Below are positions 12,270-23,129 of a DNA stretch of 64,000 nucleotides, in pieces. The position numbers and the translations under genes are program-made. The notes below the pieces were generated by a model. The model was not told where the DNA came from and made no database searches. It saw only the letters and a list, made by a program, of their open reading frames with translations. Location: NCBI GenBank assembly GCA_008828725.1, contig MEHQ01003342.1, forward strand, positions 325,054-389,053, in the 5' to 3' direction. The DNA is from Saccharina japonica (Eukaryota; Sar; Phaeophyceae; Laminariales; Laminariaceae). Every line of letters begins with the position of its first letter. Within the stretch, counting starts at the first letter, position 1.

Positions 12270-15200
12270 GTCCCATTTCCCCTCCCCCCTCCGTTTCGAA
12301 AGGGGTGCGTGTTATATGGTCGAATGGCTACAATACAAGCAACAAATGGGTACGCCCCCCCCCCCTACATAGTAATACCCATTGCTGTCTCTGGAAGTGG
12401 CCACACCAGATATCAAATCAATTCATTGGAGGCTGTCGTCCATATGCAAGTCCGCCTCAGAGGCGGTTCTTAGCAGGATGCAGCTCACCCTCCATGCGAC
12501 TCGCCCAATACCTCACGGCGCTTCGCGCTTGGTGCAAGCAATGTCTGCCTGGTTGGTGAAAACCCAACGTGCTCCGTCCCGGCATTGTAGGGACACGAGG
12601 GTCTATATGGTCATACGACTACGGCGCCATGCACCACATGAGTACACCCCCCCCCCCCCCCCCCCCCCCCTCCCCTTCATCCTACCACAAGAGCGGGGGG
12701 GACGATTCCCTGTTGCCCAAGCGCCAAGGCCACCGTGGTAACCATTATCTTGTCGGCTAATGGGTCCAAGAACCCTCCCAACACTGACTGGTATGGTTGC
12801 AGACGACAGCACCAATTAGCATGATGGTTTTGACGATGCATGTGGTGGTGGTCGTCATGATGGATGTCACGATGGGTGTGATGATGTTATGGAGTGATGG
12901 TGGTGGTGGTGACATTGGAGAATACGAAGATGATGACGATTTCGATGGTGGGGGTGGTGGTGGTGGTGATGATGATGATGATGATTACGGTGATGATAGT
13001 GATGGTGACGGTGATGGTTGTGGTGATGAATGTGATGATAATGGAATGATGATGATGATGGTGATGATGATGATGATGAACATGATGACGATGGCGATGA
13101 TGATGATGATGATGATAGTGATGCCGATAATAATAATGGTGACAATGACGACGACGATGATGACGCCATAGCCACGGTATAAATAGCAAGCACCGCCAAG
13201 GAAAACGGGTGGAACAGAGAGAACGGAGGGAGCGCGGGGGTGTGGGGTGCGGGAGGGAGGGAGGGAGGGAGGGAGGGAGGACGAGGGGAGTGAGGGACGT
13301 GCAAAACGTGAAAATCGTGCAACAAATGCATTTTTTTAACGCGAAACCTTCACTTGTGCGCGAAGACGGTCGTCGCGGACGGGGCGCGTTCAGTGTTTGG
13401 CGCCTTCCCAATTCAAAGCAGATGCAGTGTTGCTGTGCGTAGGAAGCAGTTCTTGCCTTTTGGTCCCACTTCCGAGCGATGTAACCGTCCAGCCAATCCG
13501 TCAAGCTCGCCGCCAACAGCCCTAAATAGAGACAAATAGAAAACGAGAAGAATCATAAATCGAAAGATGGTCGGACAACAATAAGCATGCCAACGAACAA
13601 AGAAACAAGTTGTCCTTTTTTTTAGGAGGCCTGCTCTCCTAAGACGTCTTCCTTCGATCGCTCGCGCGCGACACTACAGCAGTAGTATTGCTGCTGGCAC
13701 TACTGCTGCCACTGCTGCTGCTGCCACTGCTGCTGCTGCTACTGTTATTGCTGATACTGCTATTGCTGCTACTACATACTACTTCTACGACTACTATGAC
13801 TACCACTGCCGTATAGCAAGGATACTGTACGTTTTACTGGTGTACTTCGTAATACTGCAGCACTGTATACTCTGCAAGACAGTACATAGACACAAACGAT
13901 AAGAATGCACCGTGGTGGGAGTAAATGAATACTCCGCGCGACCGCGCGTTGCTGCCACTCCACAACCAATTATTTTCCAGGATGTTTCCTGCTTACCCGC
14001 GAGAGCGAGTTCGTGCTGGGACGTGACGATGAGGCCCGCGAGGACAGGACAGAAGCAAATCCTTCCCACGGTGATGACGTTGGGGACGGTCCAGACTCGC
14101 GAAGATTCCTGCACATTGCGAAAAGCAAGATTGGAGACAACCGAATGAACGAACAAAAACAAAGAAAAGCGAAGCAACATAGTACAGCCCAGCCCAGCAA
14201 ATCCAAGCAAAGCAAAGCAAAGCCAAGCCAAGCCAAGCCAAGCCAAGCAAAGCAAAGCAAAGCAAAGCAAAGCAAAGCAAAGCAAAGCAAAGCAAAGCAA
14301 AGCAAAGCAAAGCAAAGCAAAGCAAAGCAAAGCAAACACCGCAATATATATATACAATGATGTACCGATTTCATTTCGCTGGTCGTTATGCTTTTCGCTT
14401 TTGGCCTGCATAGACCTCAAACTTTCAACGATTAATTGAGCGTTTCGTTTTCTTCAACTGCACAAAACGCCACCATATTTTACCCTGCGTCACCCGACGT
14501 CCGAATGCCTCGGAACGGGGGCCTCGAAAAACCAAATAAGACCATAATCGAGATACTAGATTTAAAACAAGAGAGAGAAACAGCGAGTGCCGCGGTCAGA
14601 CCTGGGTGGTGTTGTTTCAATGTCTCGGTAACATTTCGTTTGATCATGATAATTATGTTTTTTCGGCGTAAGATAGGTCACAATGTAGTGTTTTATTCTC
14701 ATTGCGACCGGCACGGGGATGCTACTCGTGCTCTACATTGTTTGTGCGTACATAGCCACAGGCAGTGACGCTGTGCAACTATCACCATCACCATCACCAC
14801 CAACCACCACCACCACCACCACCACCACCACCACCACCACCGCCACCACCACCACCACCACTAACGACGACTACTACTACTACTACTACTTCCACTGCTA
14901 CTACTTCCACTACTACTACTTCCACTACTGCTGCTGCTACTTATACTGCTGCATACTGCCATTGAAATACTGTTGCTCCTACTGCTGTTGCTGCCCCTGC
15001 TATTACTACTACATCAGTGCTCCTATTGCCACTAACAGAACTCTACTCTGTACACTGCTGCTGCACCACAACTCCACTCTGTACGTACACTAAAGTAGAG
15101 GGCTACAGCAGTAGGCGCCTTAGAGCAGCTGCTTCAGTAGATTCAGCGGTCGTCCGACGGTACACAAATGAGTTCCGTAGTTGATCTTCCGTCAATGGTC

Positions 15201-17090
15201 GACGTTCTGCCTGTACGACTCCCTCGTACCCAGTACCAAGTTCTCCATCCTATAGCATTCATACCAAGCTTGCAAACATGAGTTTTGAGGACACTTGCGA
15301 TGACGCAGCTTTGTTTTTTTAATATATTTTCCAAAATACCTTTGATCAGAAACGGTTGAGGCCAACGCCAGAAATAAGGTCAAAATCAACCTGACTGGGT
15401 AAACAGGTATTACGGGGGACCATAGTAAATAAAACCTACGGTACACGCAAAAAACTATATATATATATATATATATTACCTATTTTTACTAACAATGTTT
15501 GGTACTATTTTCTATGGTCGCCCGTAATTGGAGTCGGCGCACGGCGCGCCGTAAGGTTCGCGTCCAGATCACGGCGTTACAGCGGTGCTTTGGCCAATGG
15601 GCGCTAACGATATAACACACCCCGTCAGATTTTCTTGACCACTATAAAAACTACACACCCTGTAGCACGCGCGATCGAAGTATCACACACACACAGCTTG
15701 CAAATATGAGCTTGGAGGATTTCTTCGATTTCACAGCTGTTTTTGGTTGGGGTTTATTTTCAGTTTCAAAATGTTCTTGAAGTGGAAGACCCCTTCTTTG
15801 GGGTGGCCGTTGGTACTGACAAGGAGCATCATACTTGTAGAGCGGCCGGGTACACCAACCTCCCTTTTGTCGGAAGCAACTGCTCCGCCAGATAAGGCTA
15901 TACCTGGTATACCCTATCCTATATTTGTACATTTGTCTACATGTCGCATACAATACCAATACATATACGAGTATCTGAGCTGTATAAATAATAGCGCCTG
16001 TGCGCGCGCGCGTGCACCAGTCCCGGTTCACCGCTTAATACCACCTATTTCGATTAGGATGGCGGCACTACGCTGACCCCTCTGCGCAGCAACACTGCTG
16101 CTTGCTATGGTTGTCCTGTGGCATGCTTCTGACTTATGTCGTTCCCCCCGCCCCATACACTGAAACACCAAAAAATGACAGCTTACTGCTGCACTCCAGG
16201 TAATTTTAGCAATTACCGGTAACTCTTTTCGAACTGAACCCGCGTCTCCAGGTAACTTTAGTAATTACCGGTAACCCTTTTCGAACTGAACTCACATTTT
16301 TTGGGAACGAAAACACTTGATTTACTGTAGTGTGGTAATGTTTTTGCAGTTCTAAACGGATAACACGTGCTCAGATTCTACAAGGTATCGACACTGAGAA
16401 GAGACCCGCCGCCGCACCTTATCGATCGCTTTGCCGTCTTCCTCGCTCCCCACACGCCTGCCGCTGCTGCTACTGCCGCTTCCTCCACTGCTGCCGCTTG
16501 CTGCGCGCCCCCCCCGCAGCCGCCCGCGCTCCACCGCCCCGAGTGTGTTGGCGCGGTTCCCGTTCCAGCGCCCGCCGACACCGCGGGTTGCTTTTACCCC
16601 GCCCCCGCCATCGCCTCGGTTTGCCGATGCCGTCGTTGTCCTTTCGACGATTCCGGTGCCCTCTTGGCGGCCTTCGCAGCTACCGCTCGCGCTGCCGCCA
16701 CCACCGCCGCCGCTCCTACTACCGCTGCCGCTCCTGCTGCTGCTGCTTCGGACCGAGGGGCTGGTAGAACGGACGCCTCCCGGGGGGTTGAAGGGAAAAC
16801 CGCTCAACGTTCTCGTAGAGACGGCCGGTATCCCTACCCGCACAAGGTTCGCGTGCTCCCGTCGCCGAGCCAGCGCAGGCCGAGCCGGGGCTGGTCGAAC
16901 CAGCAGCCAGCTTTCCGAGGACGACGACAAGGGTGACGGTGCTGCTGCTATCGTGGCGAGGCATCGCGACAGAGGGAATCCCGGGGGTGCTGAGGGCGGT
17001 GCTGTGTGGTGGCGGTGGGGGTGCTGGGCCTGTTGGTGGCTGCGAGCTGCGCTACCGCAGCGCCTGCCGCGGGCCACGACAAGGACGGTG
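8570..17090 (-). CDS. cardiolipin synthase, CDP-alcohol phosphatidyltransferase type
   Basis: Expected role: joins phosphatidylglycerol and CDP-diacylglycerol to make cardiolipin in the inner mitochondrial membrane. Exons on the minus strand: 16418 to about 17090 (presequence, 5' end uncertain), 13997-14108, 13457-13521, 12686-12787, 11845-11979, 10835-10926, 9327-9516, 8570-8704 (stop TAA). All phases match; the last seven exons give 276 residues. The second exon gives WTVPNVITVGRI and a membrane helix. The third and fourth together give the full family signature D-x2-D-G-x2-A-R-x8-G-x3-D-x3-D (DWLDGYIAR, then GGFLDPLAD). SRD-like VGRDALLI and SKVNTVLQF follow, as in plant and animal cardiolipin synthases rather than PgsA. 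A basic, probably helical tail of about 90 residues follows the domain and is absent from human CRLS1. The 11844/11843 and 13456/13455 donors are GC. No ATG lies in frame in the first exon, so a further 5' exon is likely. Confidence 0.85.
9052..9150 (+). mobile_element. TTAA-flanked MITE, diverged copy
   Basis: It begins TTAACCCCTAAATAACTGG, continues TCCCACATATTTGGGGACA, and closes with CAGTTCTGAATGGCCCC. It is the same element as 63742-63825. The right end is altered. It lies in the intron between the last two cardiolipin synthase exons. Confidence 0.6.
9604..9681 (+). repeat. short dispersed element, family A
   Basis: It runs G-run, GGCGTACTAATTTG, GCTTGCCTTAACCATT, GACCATTGACCACGC, then CCCTTTCCAGACGGG. 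It lies inside a cardiolipin synthase intron. Confidence 0.65.
10640..10806 (+). repeat. two fragments of family-B element with poly-C tails
   Basis: Two partial copies in a row. Each ends with a GGTCATACG/ACTACGGC-like phrase, ACATGAGTG and a long C run (about 10668-10685 and 10791-10806). Their position is in the intron just downstream of the VNTVLQF exon of cardiolipin synthase. Confidence 0.6.
10975..11240 (+). mobile_element. GATC-rich MITE, diverged copy
   Basis: It shares with 26203-26445 the start CGTCCGACAGAT..GATCTA, the core CGGCTCCCAC(A/C)CGGCAACATGAG and a tail of repeated AGATCATGC units. It lies in a cardiolipin synthase intron. Confidence 0.5.
11358..11640 (+). repeat. AAC/ACC triplet-rich intronic repeat
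   Basis: Degenerate CAA/CAC/CCA triplets over about 280 bp within a cardiolipin synthase intron. The long valine/glycine frames on the other strand are compositional. Confidence 0.85.
12290..12360 (-). repeat. short dispersed element, family A
   Basis: A diverged copy directly followed by a family-B element. The plus strand reads TTTCGAAAGGGGTGCG ... AAGCAACAAATGGGTACGCC, then a C run. Confidence 0.6.
12366..12672 (+). repeat. short dispersed element, family B, near full length
   Basis: About 300 bp: CATTGCTGTCTCTGGAAGTG at the start, GGATGCAGCTCACCCTCCAT in the middle, a GGTTGGTGAAAACCCAAC dyad, GGTCATACGACTACGG, then ATGAGTACA and about 22 C residues. It sits in the cardiolipin synthase intron, with its C run ending 14 bp beyond (antisense to) the donor of exon 12686-12787. 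Confidence 0.75.
12830..13165 (+). repeat. GAT/GGT triplet microsatellite
   Basis: Imperfect GATGATGGT-type triplets fill the intron between the two exons that together make the cardiolipin synthase active site. The histidine- and serine-rich frames over it are not genes. Confidence 0.9.
13675..13800 (+). repeat. CTG/CTA triplet microsatellite
   Basis: Imperfect CTGCTGCCACTG-type triplets, about 125 bp, intronic. Confidence 0.85.
14196..14336 (+). repeat. AGCAA pentanucleotide array
   Basis: AGCAA with AGCCA variants, about 26 copies, starting about 90 bp beyond the 5' border of the VPNVITVGRI exon. It is therefore intronic, on the acceptor side. Confidence 0.9.
14777..14960 (+). repeat. 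CCA then ACT triplet arrays
   Basis: Two successive triplet arrays, (CCA)n and then (CTA)n/(CTG)n, in the long first recognised intron of the cardiolipin synthase gene. Confidence 0.85.
15258..15325 (+). repeat. gene-start-like module, copy 1 (partial)
   Basis: ACCAAGCTTGCAAACATGAG then TTTTGAGGAC...GCAGCTTTGTTTTTTT. It matches 15640-15785 and 50735-50835 around an ATG, but lacks their TATA region. The frame is MSFED and stops after about 14 residues. Confidence 0.45.
15415..15523 (+). mobile_element. TA-flanked (Stowaway-like) MITE
   Basis: Terminal inverted repeats TACGGGGGACCATAGTAAAT and ATTTTCTATGGTCGCCCGTA, with a (TA)n run inside. The TA at each end suggests a TA target duplication, as in Tc1/mariner-derived MITEs. 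Relatives: 50361-50465, 51018-51125, 53015-53106. Confidence 0.65.
15640..15785 (+). repeat. gene-start-like module, copy 2, with TATA box
   Basis: ACTATAAAAACTACACACC, then GCGCGATCGAAGTATCACAC, then CAGCTTGCAAATATGAGCTT and TTTCACAGCTGTTTTTGG. The short frame begins MSLEDFFDFTAVF and stops after about 24 residues. The same order of blocks recurs at 50735-50835, so this looks like a copied promoter plus first exon of some gene. Confidence 0.5.
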
Positions 17091-17166
17091 CAGGGAGGGG
17101 CAAAATAAAACTTAAACGTATGGGTATACAAACAATACTTGTACGTACCAGCAGGTATTAATTGTA

Positions 17167-17190
17167 TACCAGGTACGTACGTACCTGGTA
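17167..17190. repeat. perfect 24-bp palindrome
   Basis: TACCAGGTA and TACCTGGTA flank CGTACG, making a perfect dyad. It lies just beyond the 5' end of the cardiolipin synthase presequence exon, so a regulatory role is possible but unproven. Confidence 0.8.
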
Positions 17191-17999
17191 CCTTCTTTAC
17201 GACGACGGCTGATGATCACGTCCTGGAGGTTTGATACGTTTCAGTCGCTCGCCCAGCTGCTGGGTGTATTGCTGTACGTCGTATTGCTGCAGTTTTTACT
17301 GTATATCATCTTATACGTACAGCAATATCAGATACCTCTGGTGTACATATATCGCAGAGGGGGGGGTGAGCTGCAAGCAGATCCTGCCGCACTTCGAGGC
17401 GCTGCGATCGCAATATGGAAAGCGGTGGTGGGAAGGAGCGGACAAAAGTCCGCCCAAACGGACGAGGCATATACACGTATAAAGTGCTCGCTTGCGCTTG
17501 CGCTCGCATGCCTAATGCATACCGGTAATTCCGGATGCGCTTGTAGGTGCTGCTGTACACACCCACCCGTACCGGCATCCTCGAATCTCCGGTACCAGCA
17601 TGTACGTAGCTTTCAGAGCGCGTCGGAAATATGGAAATATAAAGCCAGAAAAGAGGCGGAAAGGAACATGCGCCAACATCTGGCAACGAATTGAACACGT
17701 GATTGCCGGACTACGGGTCACTGCATCATTAATTGTCTTGCGTGCTCGCTGTCCTATAGTACAACCGTACATAGAGAAACCGGCGGACAGGATAGCCGTC
17801 AACAGCTCTACAGGAGGTGTAGTAGCAGAGAGCACAGCATAGCAGTAAGCTCCAAGCTCCAAGCAGAGGGTCACACTTTGCGTGCGACCTGTGCAATGGC
17901 CACTAGGGACGCAATCAGAGCGCAACGCCCACTCAATCCCTCACCTTCCAGAGATCCGACAACACTGGCCGGTGAGAACCCTGGCTGCACGCACCACCA

Positions 18000-18745
18000 T
18001 GATTCCCACTGCTCTGTGCGTGCTGCACTCACCTGTGTTGCAGTGCCCACAAAAAAAACACGATTTTATCGAATCTCTTGACAAAGAGATACTGGAACCA
18101 CGTCTACCCCAGATGTTTTTCCTGTAGGACTTTTCGTAATTCTGCCCTAGCTCTGAACTTTCCCATTAATACAAAACTTGGCAAGGCAGATATAAGCTCC
18201 TTGATACACTCCCGTCAGTGTGCCAAAGCGGCAGCAGATTCCGTGGCCTCCTTCGATGCGGACCTCGTCGTTGAAGTTTGAAAATGTGGTTCCAGTCGCT
18301 TGAATATGCGGCTTCTCGTACTGTATTCAAGTATTTTTTTTCCTGCTGCAAAACGAGCACGAGGTACTTTTCGAAAAAAAAATCTGCTGTAGAACGAGCA
18401 CGAGCTCGTTCTACGGCAGGGAAAACAAATACTGGGCTACAGTACTGGAATCCACAAATTCAAGCGCCTGGAACCACATTTTCAATTTTCAGCGACGAGG
18501 TCCGCATCGAAGGAGGGCGCGGAAACTGCTGTCGCTTTGGCACACTCACGGGAGTGTACCAAGGAGCTCATATCTGCCTTGCCAAATATTGGATTAATGG
18601 GAAAGTTCGGAGCTAGAGCAGAACTACGGAATGTCCTACAGGAAAAAAAAACTGGACAGGTGTGGTTCCAGTGTCTCTGTGTCAAGAGTTTTTTTTTGGT
18701 TTTGTGGGCACTGCAACACAGGTGCACTGGCTGTGTGTGGGGACG
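18000..18745. repeat. inverted repeat with coding-like arms
   Basis: The arms at about 18000-18285 and 18470-18745 are diverged reverse complements: GTGTTGCAGTGCCCACAAAA on one side, TTTTGTGGGCACTGCAACAC on the other. Each arm, read from the inside outward, gives a similar peptide with ALAHSREC and ELISALP. The spacer has its own hairpin around GAACGAGCACGAGCTCGTTC. It may be a foldback element or two head-to-head copies of one repeat. Confidence 0.6.
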
Positions 18746-19539
18746 CGCAGTGTGCTCGTTTTGAGGCCCTAAAAGCAATGCTTCCCATGTCTCTACAACT
18801 CCCTGTATCTGGTGTGTACCTCTCACAGACAGGAAGGATACCTGCAAACTCAGCTCTCATCCCACTCTGTTCAGGGCTATGACTAGAACCGACGCATACC
18901 ATGTCGATGAACGAGAACGAGTTGCTGGAGCTTAATGCAGATCTGATGCTGCTCATCCGTGAGAAGCAGCAGGAGGGTGCTCTGGCCGATGCAGTTTCGT
19001 GAGTACACCTTCGATTTTGCTTTTTGAAATTCGACGTAGAAACCATCGGAATCGCTGTTGATTGCGGATCGCTGTTGATGGTTGTGCCAGGCGCTGGGAG
19101 CTACGACAGAGTACCGGTATGAGGTAATGCCAGTAAGACAGATCGCATGTCCTGGTGAACTTCCGATGGTGGCTGTTTTTGAGCTCGTCGACAAGACTTG
19201 GCACCTGATTCTGGTTCCCTAACGTGTATTGCTACAGCAGTGGTACTCGTAGACATGATTGAAGACTGTCAAAAAGGTACAACGACTGACTGTATACTGT
19301 ATACTTACCAATAAAAGGTACGGTGGTCCCTCTTTAGTGCCGGTATGCGCCAGCCAACAATACCGGCACTATACGTAGCGGCAACCGGCACTACTCCGCA
19401 CACTACCGCACTGGTGAAATCCACCTGTGCCAAACGATTCCACAGACGCTATAGCGGGCAACCGGTACTACTCAACCGGCATATAGAGGGACCACTACGT
19501 ACTGTACGAGTAATACCAGGGAATTCGCTCGGTAAATAT

Positions 19540-19940
19540 TGTACCCTACCGAAGTCCTTAGGTTCGGTACGGCTTCAATACCCTACCGAAGACTCCGGTA
19601 AGGTTCGGTACGAACCCGATACCGGTACCCGACACTTGGGTAAGTTCGATACAACCTCATTACCGGTACCTGACACTGCGGTAACTTCGGTACGACCTCA
19701 ATACCGGTACCCGACACTTGGGTAAGGATATACCGGGGGCATTTACCCTACCGAAGTGGTTCGGCACGGCTTCAATACCCTGCCGAACGCCCCAGTATGG
19801 TTCGGTACGAACTCGATACTGGTACTCGACACTTAGGTAAGGTCGGTATGACTTCACCACCGGTACCCGACACTTCGGAAAGTTCGGTACGACGACCCCA
19901 CTACCGGTACCGGACGCTTCGGTAAGTTCGGTACACCCAC
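19540..19940 (+). repeat. degenerate ~40-bp minisatellite
   Basis: About nine diverged units built around ACCGGTACCCGACACTT, GGGTAAGTTCGGTACGAC and CTCAATACC. Neighbouring sequence from 19330 has the same vocabulary but no clean period. Confidence 0.7.
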
Positions 19941-21984
19941 CAGAAACCCCTTGGGCCTTCCGAACATACCCTTGCAATCTTGCTTTGTAGTTTTGATGGC
20001 TGTGGTTTCTTATCCATGCGAGCCACAGCAGCCACACCCTGTCTCTTGTGTTACAGCTGCTTGGCGGTATGTGTTTCTTATCCCGCCGTTTTTTACCTCT
20101 TCGGGGTTTCTTACGCCATACCTGGTATAATACCTGGCAGTTGTTACGTATCTGGAAATAATGAGTCTAAATTTCTTGTTGGAATATTCATATTTCTACT
20201 TAGGGGACCCGCACTGCTTTACTATATTATACTCGTAGACTCGTAGTCTATGATGGCCGCAAAGGTGTACGTATGGGCTCTAATGCGGTAAGGAGTAAAG
20301 ATTGAAGGTTGGTTCCGTGTTGGAAACTATACGAAATACAATAGCATTCAGAGGGGTTGCTCTGCACGCGGGTCCCGTCCCAGTGACAATCTCTTAACAA
20401 TCTTAGCACACACACAACCGGGGTTTTGTCAGGGGGGCGGGGCATGGGTCAGGTCTGTGCCCCCATCCGCGCCCCACCGTCCCGCTTGTGACCTGTGGTG
20501 GCTACCTTCAGTTTTCTTGTTCCAGCTTGTACCGGTACGAAAACTGAAGCAGCCTATGATCCCTCACGCCTTAAAGCGAAAAATTGACGCGACCCAGAGG
20601 TAAGTTTAACAAAGTCAGGTGGAGTATTGAATTGATGAGCCAATGGCGACGGAGGGTCTACAGAGCCAGATTTAATAAGTCAGATAAAACTGTCGAGTAG
20701 ATAACTGATCAGAGCTAATGGTCTTCTAACTTGAACTACCTGTAAGCCGGGTAGGGGGTTGCTAAAACAAAGTGCAATTAGAGGTCGAAATAGAGTTGGA
20801 AAGAAGTAAAAGGTAATCAGTGCGCAGCATTCAGATTGTTGCAGTTTCGTTGTGATCAGCGGAATTATCCGTGTCTCTCTATATACCGGTGATCGAAGGG
20901 AGGGCTGACTTCTGAACACAGCAACAACAGGAAGGAGCAAAGTAAGGGCAGTGCCATTGGTTCGCCATCAGCTTCACGCGCACAGCTGTGCGAGTATAGC
21001 AGAGGAGGCACACGGACGGAAGACACGGCACTGCCTGCTGTTGTTGTTGATAGTCTTACAGTATAGGCTGGGAGCATCACTGTGGTTTTCTCTCCCGCGC
21101 ACCCGCCCTTTCTTCTTGAAGGTGGATGGAACGGAGCGACTACGCATGGTGTGTGCCACACCGTCGTATATTCATAGCTATTGTCTGCGATTTACCCGCA
21201 CGTAGCGATTCGGAGCTTCAAGGAGCATGCCAATGTGGTAGGAACCGAGAAGCAGCGGCCGTTGCCGCGGTTCTCGTACGGTCCCAGCGGAGCCCCTCCC
21301 CAACGTCGCAGAGAATACTCATGACATGACAATTTCGAAGGATATACGTACAAAGAAGCAAGGGATTTGGGGATTTATATGAATTATCTAACAGAGCCCA
21401 GTATTCAAAAAGCCACTGGGAAAATGAAACTACTCTGTGTTGTAATGGCTGTCATTTTGTCGCGAAACCGTCCACCAACCACGAAACCCCGTAACCTTGC
21501 AAACCGCAAACGCTGCAGCAACCAAGCATGAGCCACGCGGTTACGCTTATCGCCGCCTCAATACTTGTACTTCTCGGTCACCCCCCTAGCTCGGTGGACT
21601 GGACAAGTGTAACTTCAAGTGCGAGGCGTTCCTTTCGTAGGCGCGTGTCGTGGGGGGGGGGGGGGGGTTGGCAACCCGGAGTTTCTCTCGGTCCGATAAA
21701 ACGGTACTGTACTATTACTTTGTAACGGCGTTTCTGTCCCCCCCACCCCCTATAAATATACTTATGATATATTTATGGGTTGGGTTGGCGTCGGTTGGCG
21801 ACGACGCTGTAAAACACGCCTCTCACTGCGTGAGCTAGACAACCAGGGTACCGTTTTTTTTTTGGCGGTTACCAAGGCTGGCGGTCGAGTTAGATCATTT
21901 GTGCGGGGTGGAGAACCTTTGCTCCGCACAAGGGGAACGATCGTATCACGTAGTGTGATATGGTAAGGCATCCATGAGGCAGTT

Positions 21985-22264
21985 ACATAGTGCTCCCATT
22001 GCTGTCTCAGGAAGTGGCCACACCAGACATTAAATTAACTCATTGGGCTGTCATCCATATGCAAGTCCGCCCCACAGGCGGTTCTTTGTAGGATGCAGCT
22101 CACCCTTCATGCGACTCGCCCAACACCTCACGGCGCTTCGCGCTTGGTGTTAGCAATGTCTGCCTGGTCGGTGAAAACCCGACATGCTCCGTCCCGGCAT
22201 TGTAGAGATGCGAGGGTCTATGGTCATACGACTACGGCCATGCATGAAAATAAGTACACCCTCC
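21985..22264 (+). repeat. short dispersed element, family B, near full length
   Basis: CATTGCTGTCTCAGGAAGTG, GGATGCAGCTCACCCTTCAT, GGTCGGTGAAAACCCGAC, GGTCATACGACTACGGCCAT, ending in CACCCTCCCCC. It lies directly before the LINE fragment. Confidence 0.75.
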
Positions 22265-22295
22265 CCCGGCTAGCACTAAGAAACAATGAAAGGAG

Positions 22296-22735
22296 ATGAA
22301 CACTTATGAGAAAGGCAGGGGGTTAAGAGCAGGGATAGGAATTAAAACGTATTTGCACGACCCAATGGAATCCGCGAAAACACTGAAACCGCGATTTCGC
22401 GTAGGGGACCTGGACCTACCGAGAAGAAAGAGGTACACCAGTAACCGGGAGGAGGAGGAGGACGTAGATGCGCAGATGTGCCCGTGTCGCAAAGCAATAG
22501 AGAGTGGAGCTCGGGTTGTGGGATAATGCGAAATGTACGGGGAGGAACGGGATGTGTTAGATGAGGAGATGAGGAAAAGAGACGAATCTGACATGGAGGA
22601 GTTTGGCACACTACGTAGATAGAAGCGACAAAACGGTCGCTATCCTAAGAGATAGATGGTGACCACAGGCGGCGAAACAGGAAGGGGATAAGATCAGAAA
22701 AAAAGTTTCTATATGTAATATGTGACGTAATAAGC
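22296..22735 (+). mobile_element. LINE 3' coding fragment (reverse-transcriptase protein C-terminus)
   Basis: One frame gives FRVGDLDLPRRKRYTSNRE, a run of acidic residues, and AQMCPCRKAIESGARVVG. Its usual continuation (EERDVLDEEMRKR, ESDMEEFGTL) follows at once in another frame, beyond a frame change near 22527 with the stop TGA at about 22525. A CPC-x-K-A cysteine cluster of this kind closes many LINE-encoded proteins. No reverse transcriptase or endonuclease domain is present, so this is a 5'-truncated, decayed copy. Confidence 0.65.
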
Positions 22736-22778
22736 GCCCAACTCTTGGAGGCGTCTCTATTAGGAGTAGGATCGGTGC

Positions 22779-22856
22779 TCCTTAAGAGATGCGTGGTCAA
22801 TGGTCAAATGACTAAGGCAAGCAACAAATGAGTACGCCCCCCCCCTCCCCCTTCTC
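22779..22856 (-). repeat. short dispersed element, family A
   Basis: The plus strand reads AGAGATGCGTGGTCAATGGT, CAAATGACTAAGGCAAGC, AACAAATGAGTACGCC, then a C run of about 8. It is close to the family consensus. Confidence 0.7.
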
Positions 22857-23129
22857 TTAGGCCGTTCACACGCCATTCCTGGGTTTAAAAAAAAAAACTG
22901 CTGTACGCACTCTCTCACCCCCTCGACTTGACTCTGGTTCCTATCAATAGGGTTTGACCCGGTAAGCAAATATGTTTTGTATATTTTCCTGGCTACGCAG
23001 ATGTGTACATAGCGTATAAAAAATATTCGCGGGTGTATTGATAATTATACCACCCCCGTCCGTCGTCCGTCGTCGCGTCCCCACCCCCCGCGCGCCCGCC
23101 TGCCTGCCCCCACCTACCCTAGCCTACAG

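Larger units (their letters stand above)
17191..22295. other. gene-poor region with inverted repeat and minisatellite
   Basis: No gene is supported beyond the items listed separately (inverted repeat 18000-18745, minisatellite 19540-19940, family-B element 21985-22264). A short exon-like stretch with ATG at 18901 and a GTGAGT donor at 18998 encodes about 32 helical residues (NENELLELNADLMLLIRE). It has no recognised partner exon. Confidence 0.4.

Noticed and set aside
16431-17108. 225-codon plus-strand leucine/proline frame opposite the presequence exon
   Set aside because: It is a GC-rich shadow; the minus-strand frame has a donor at 16417 in phase with the next cardiolipin synthase exon.
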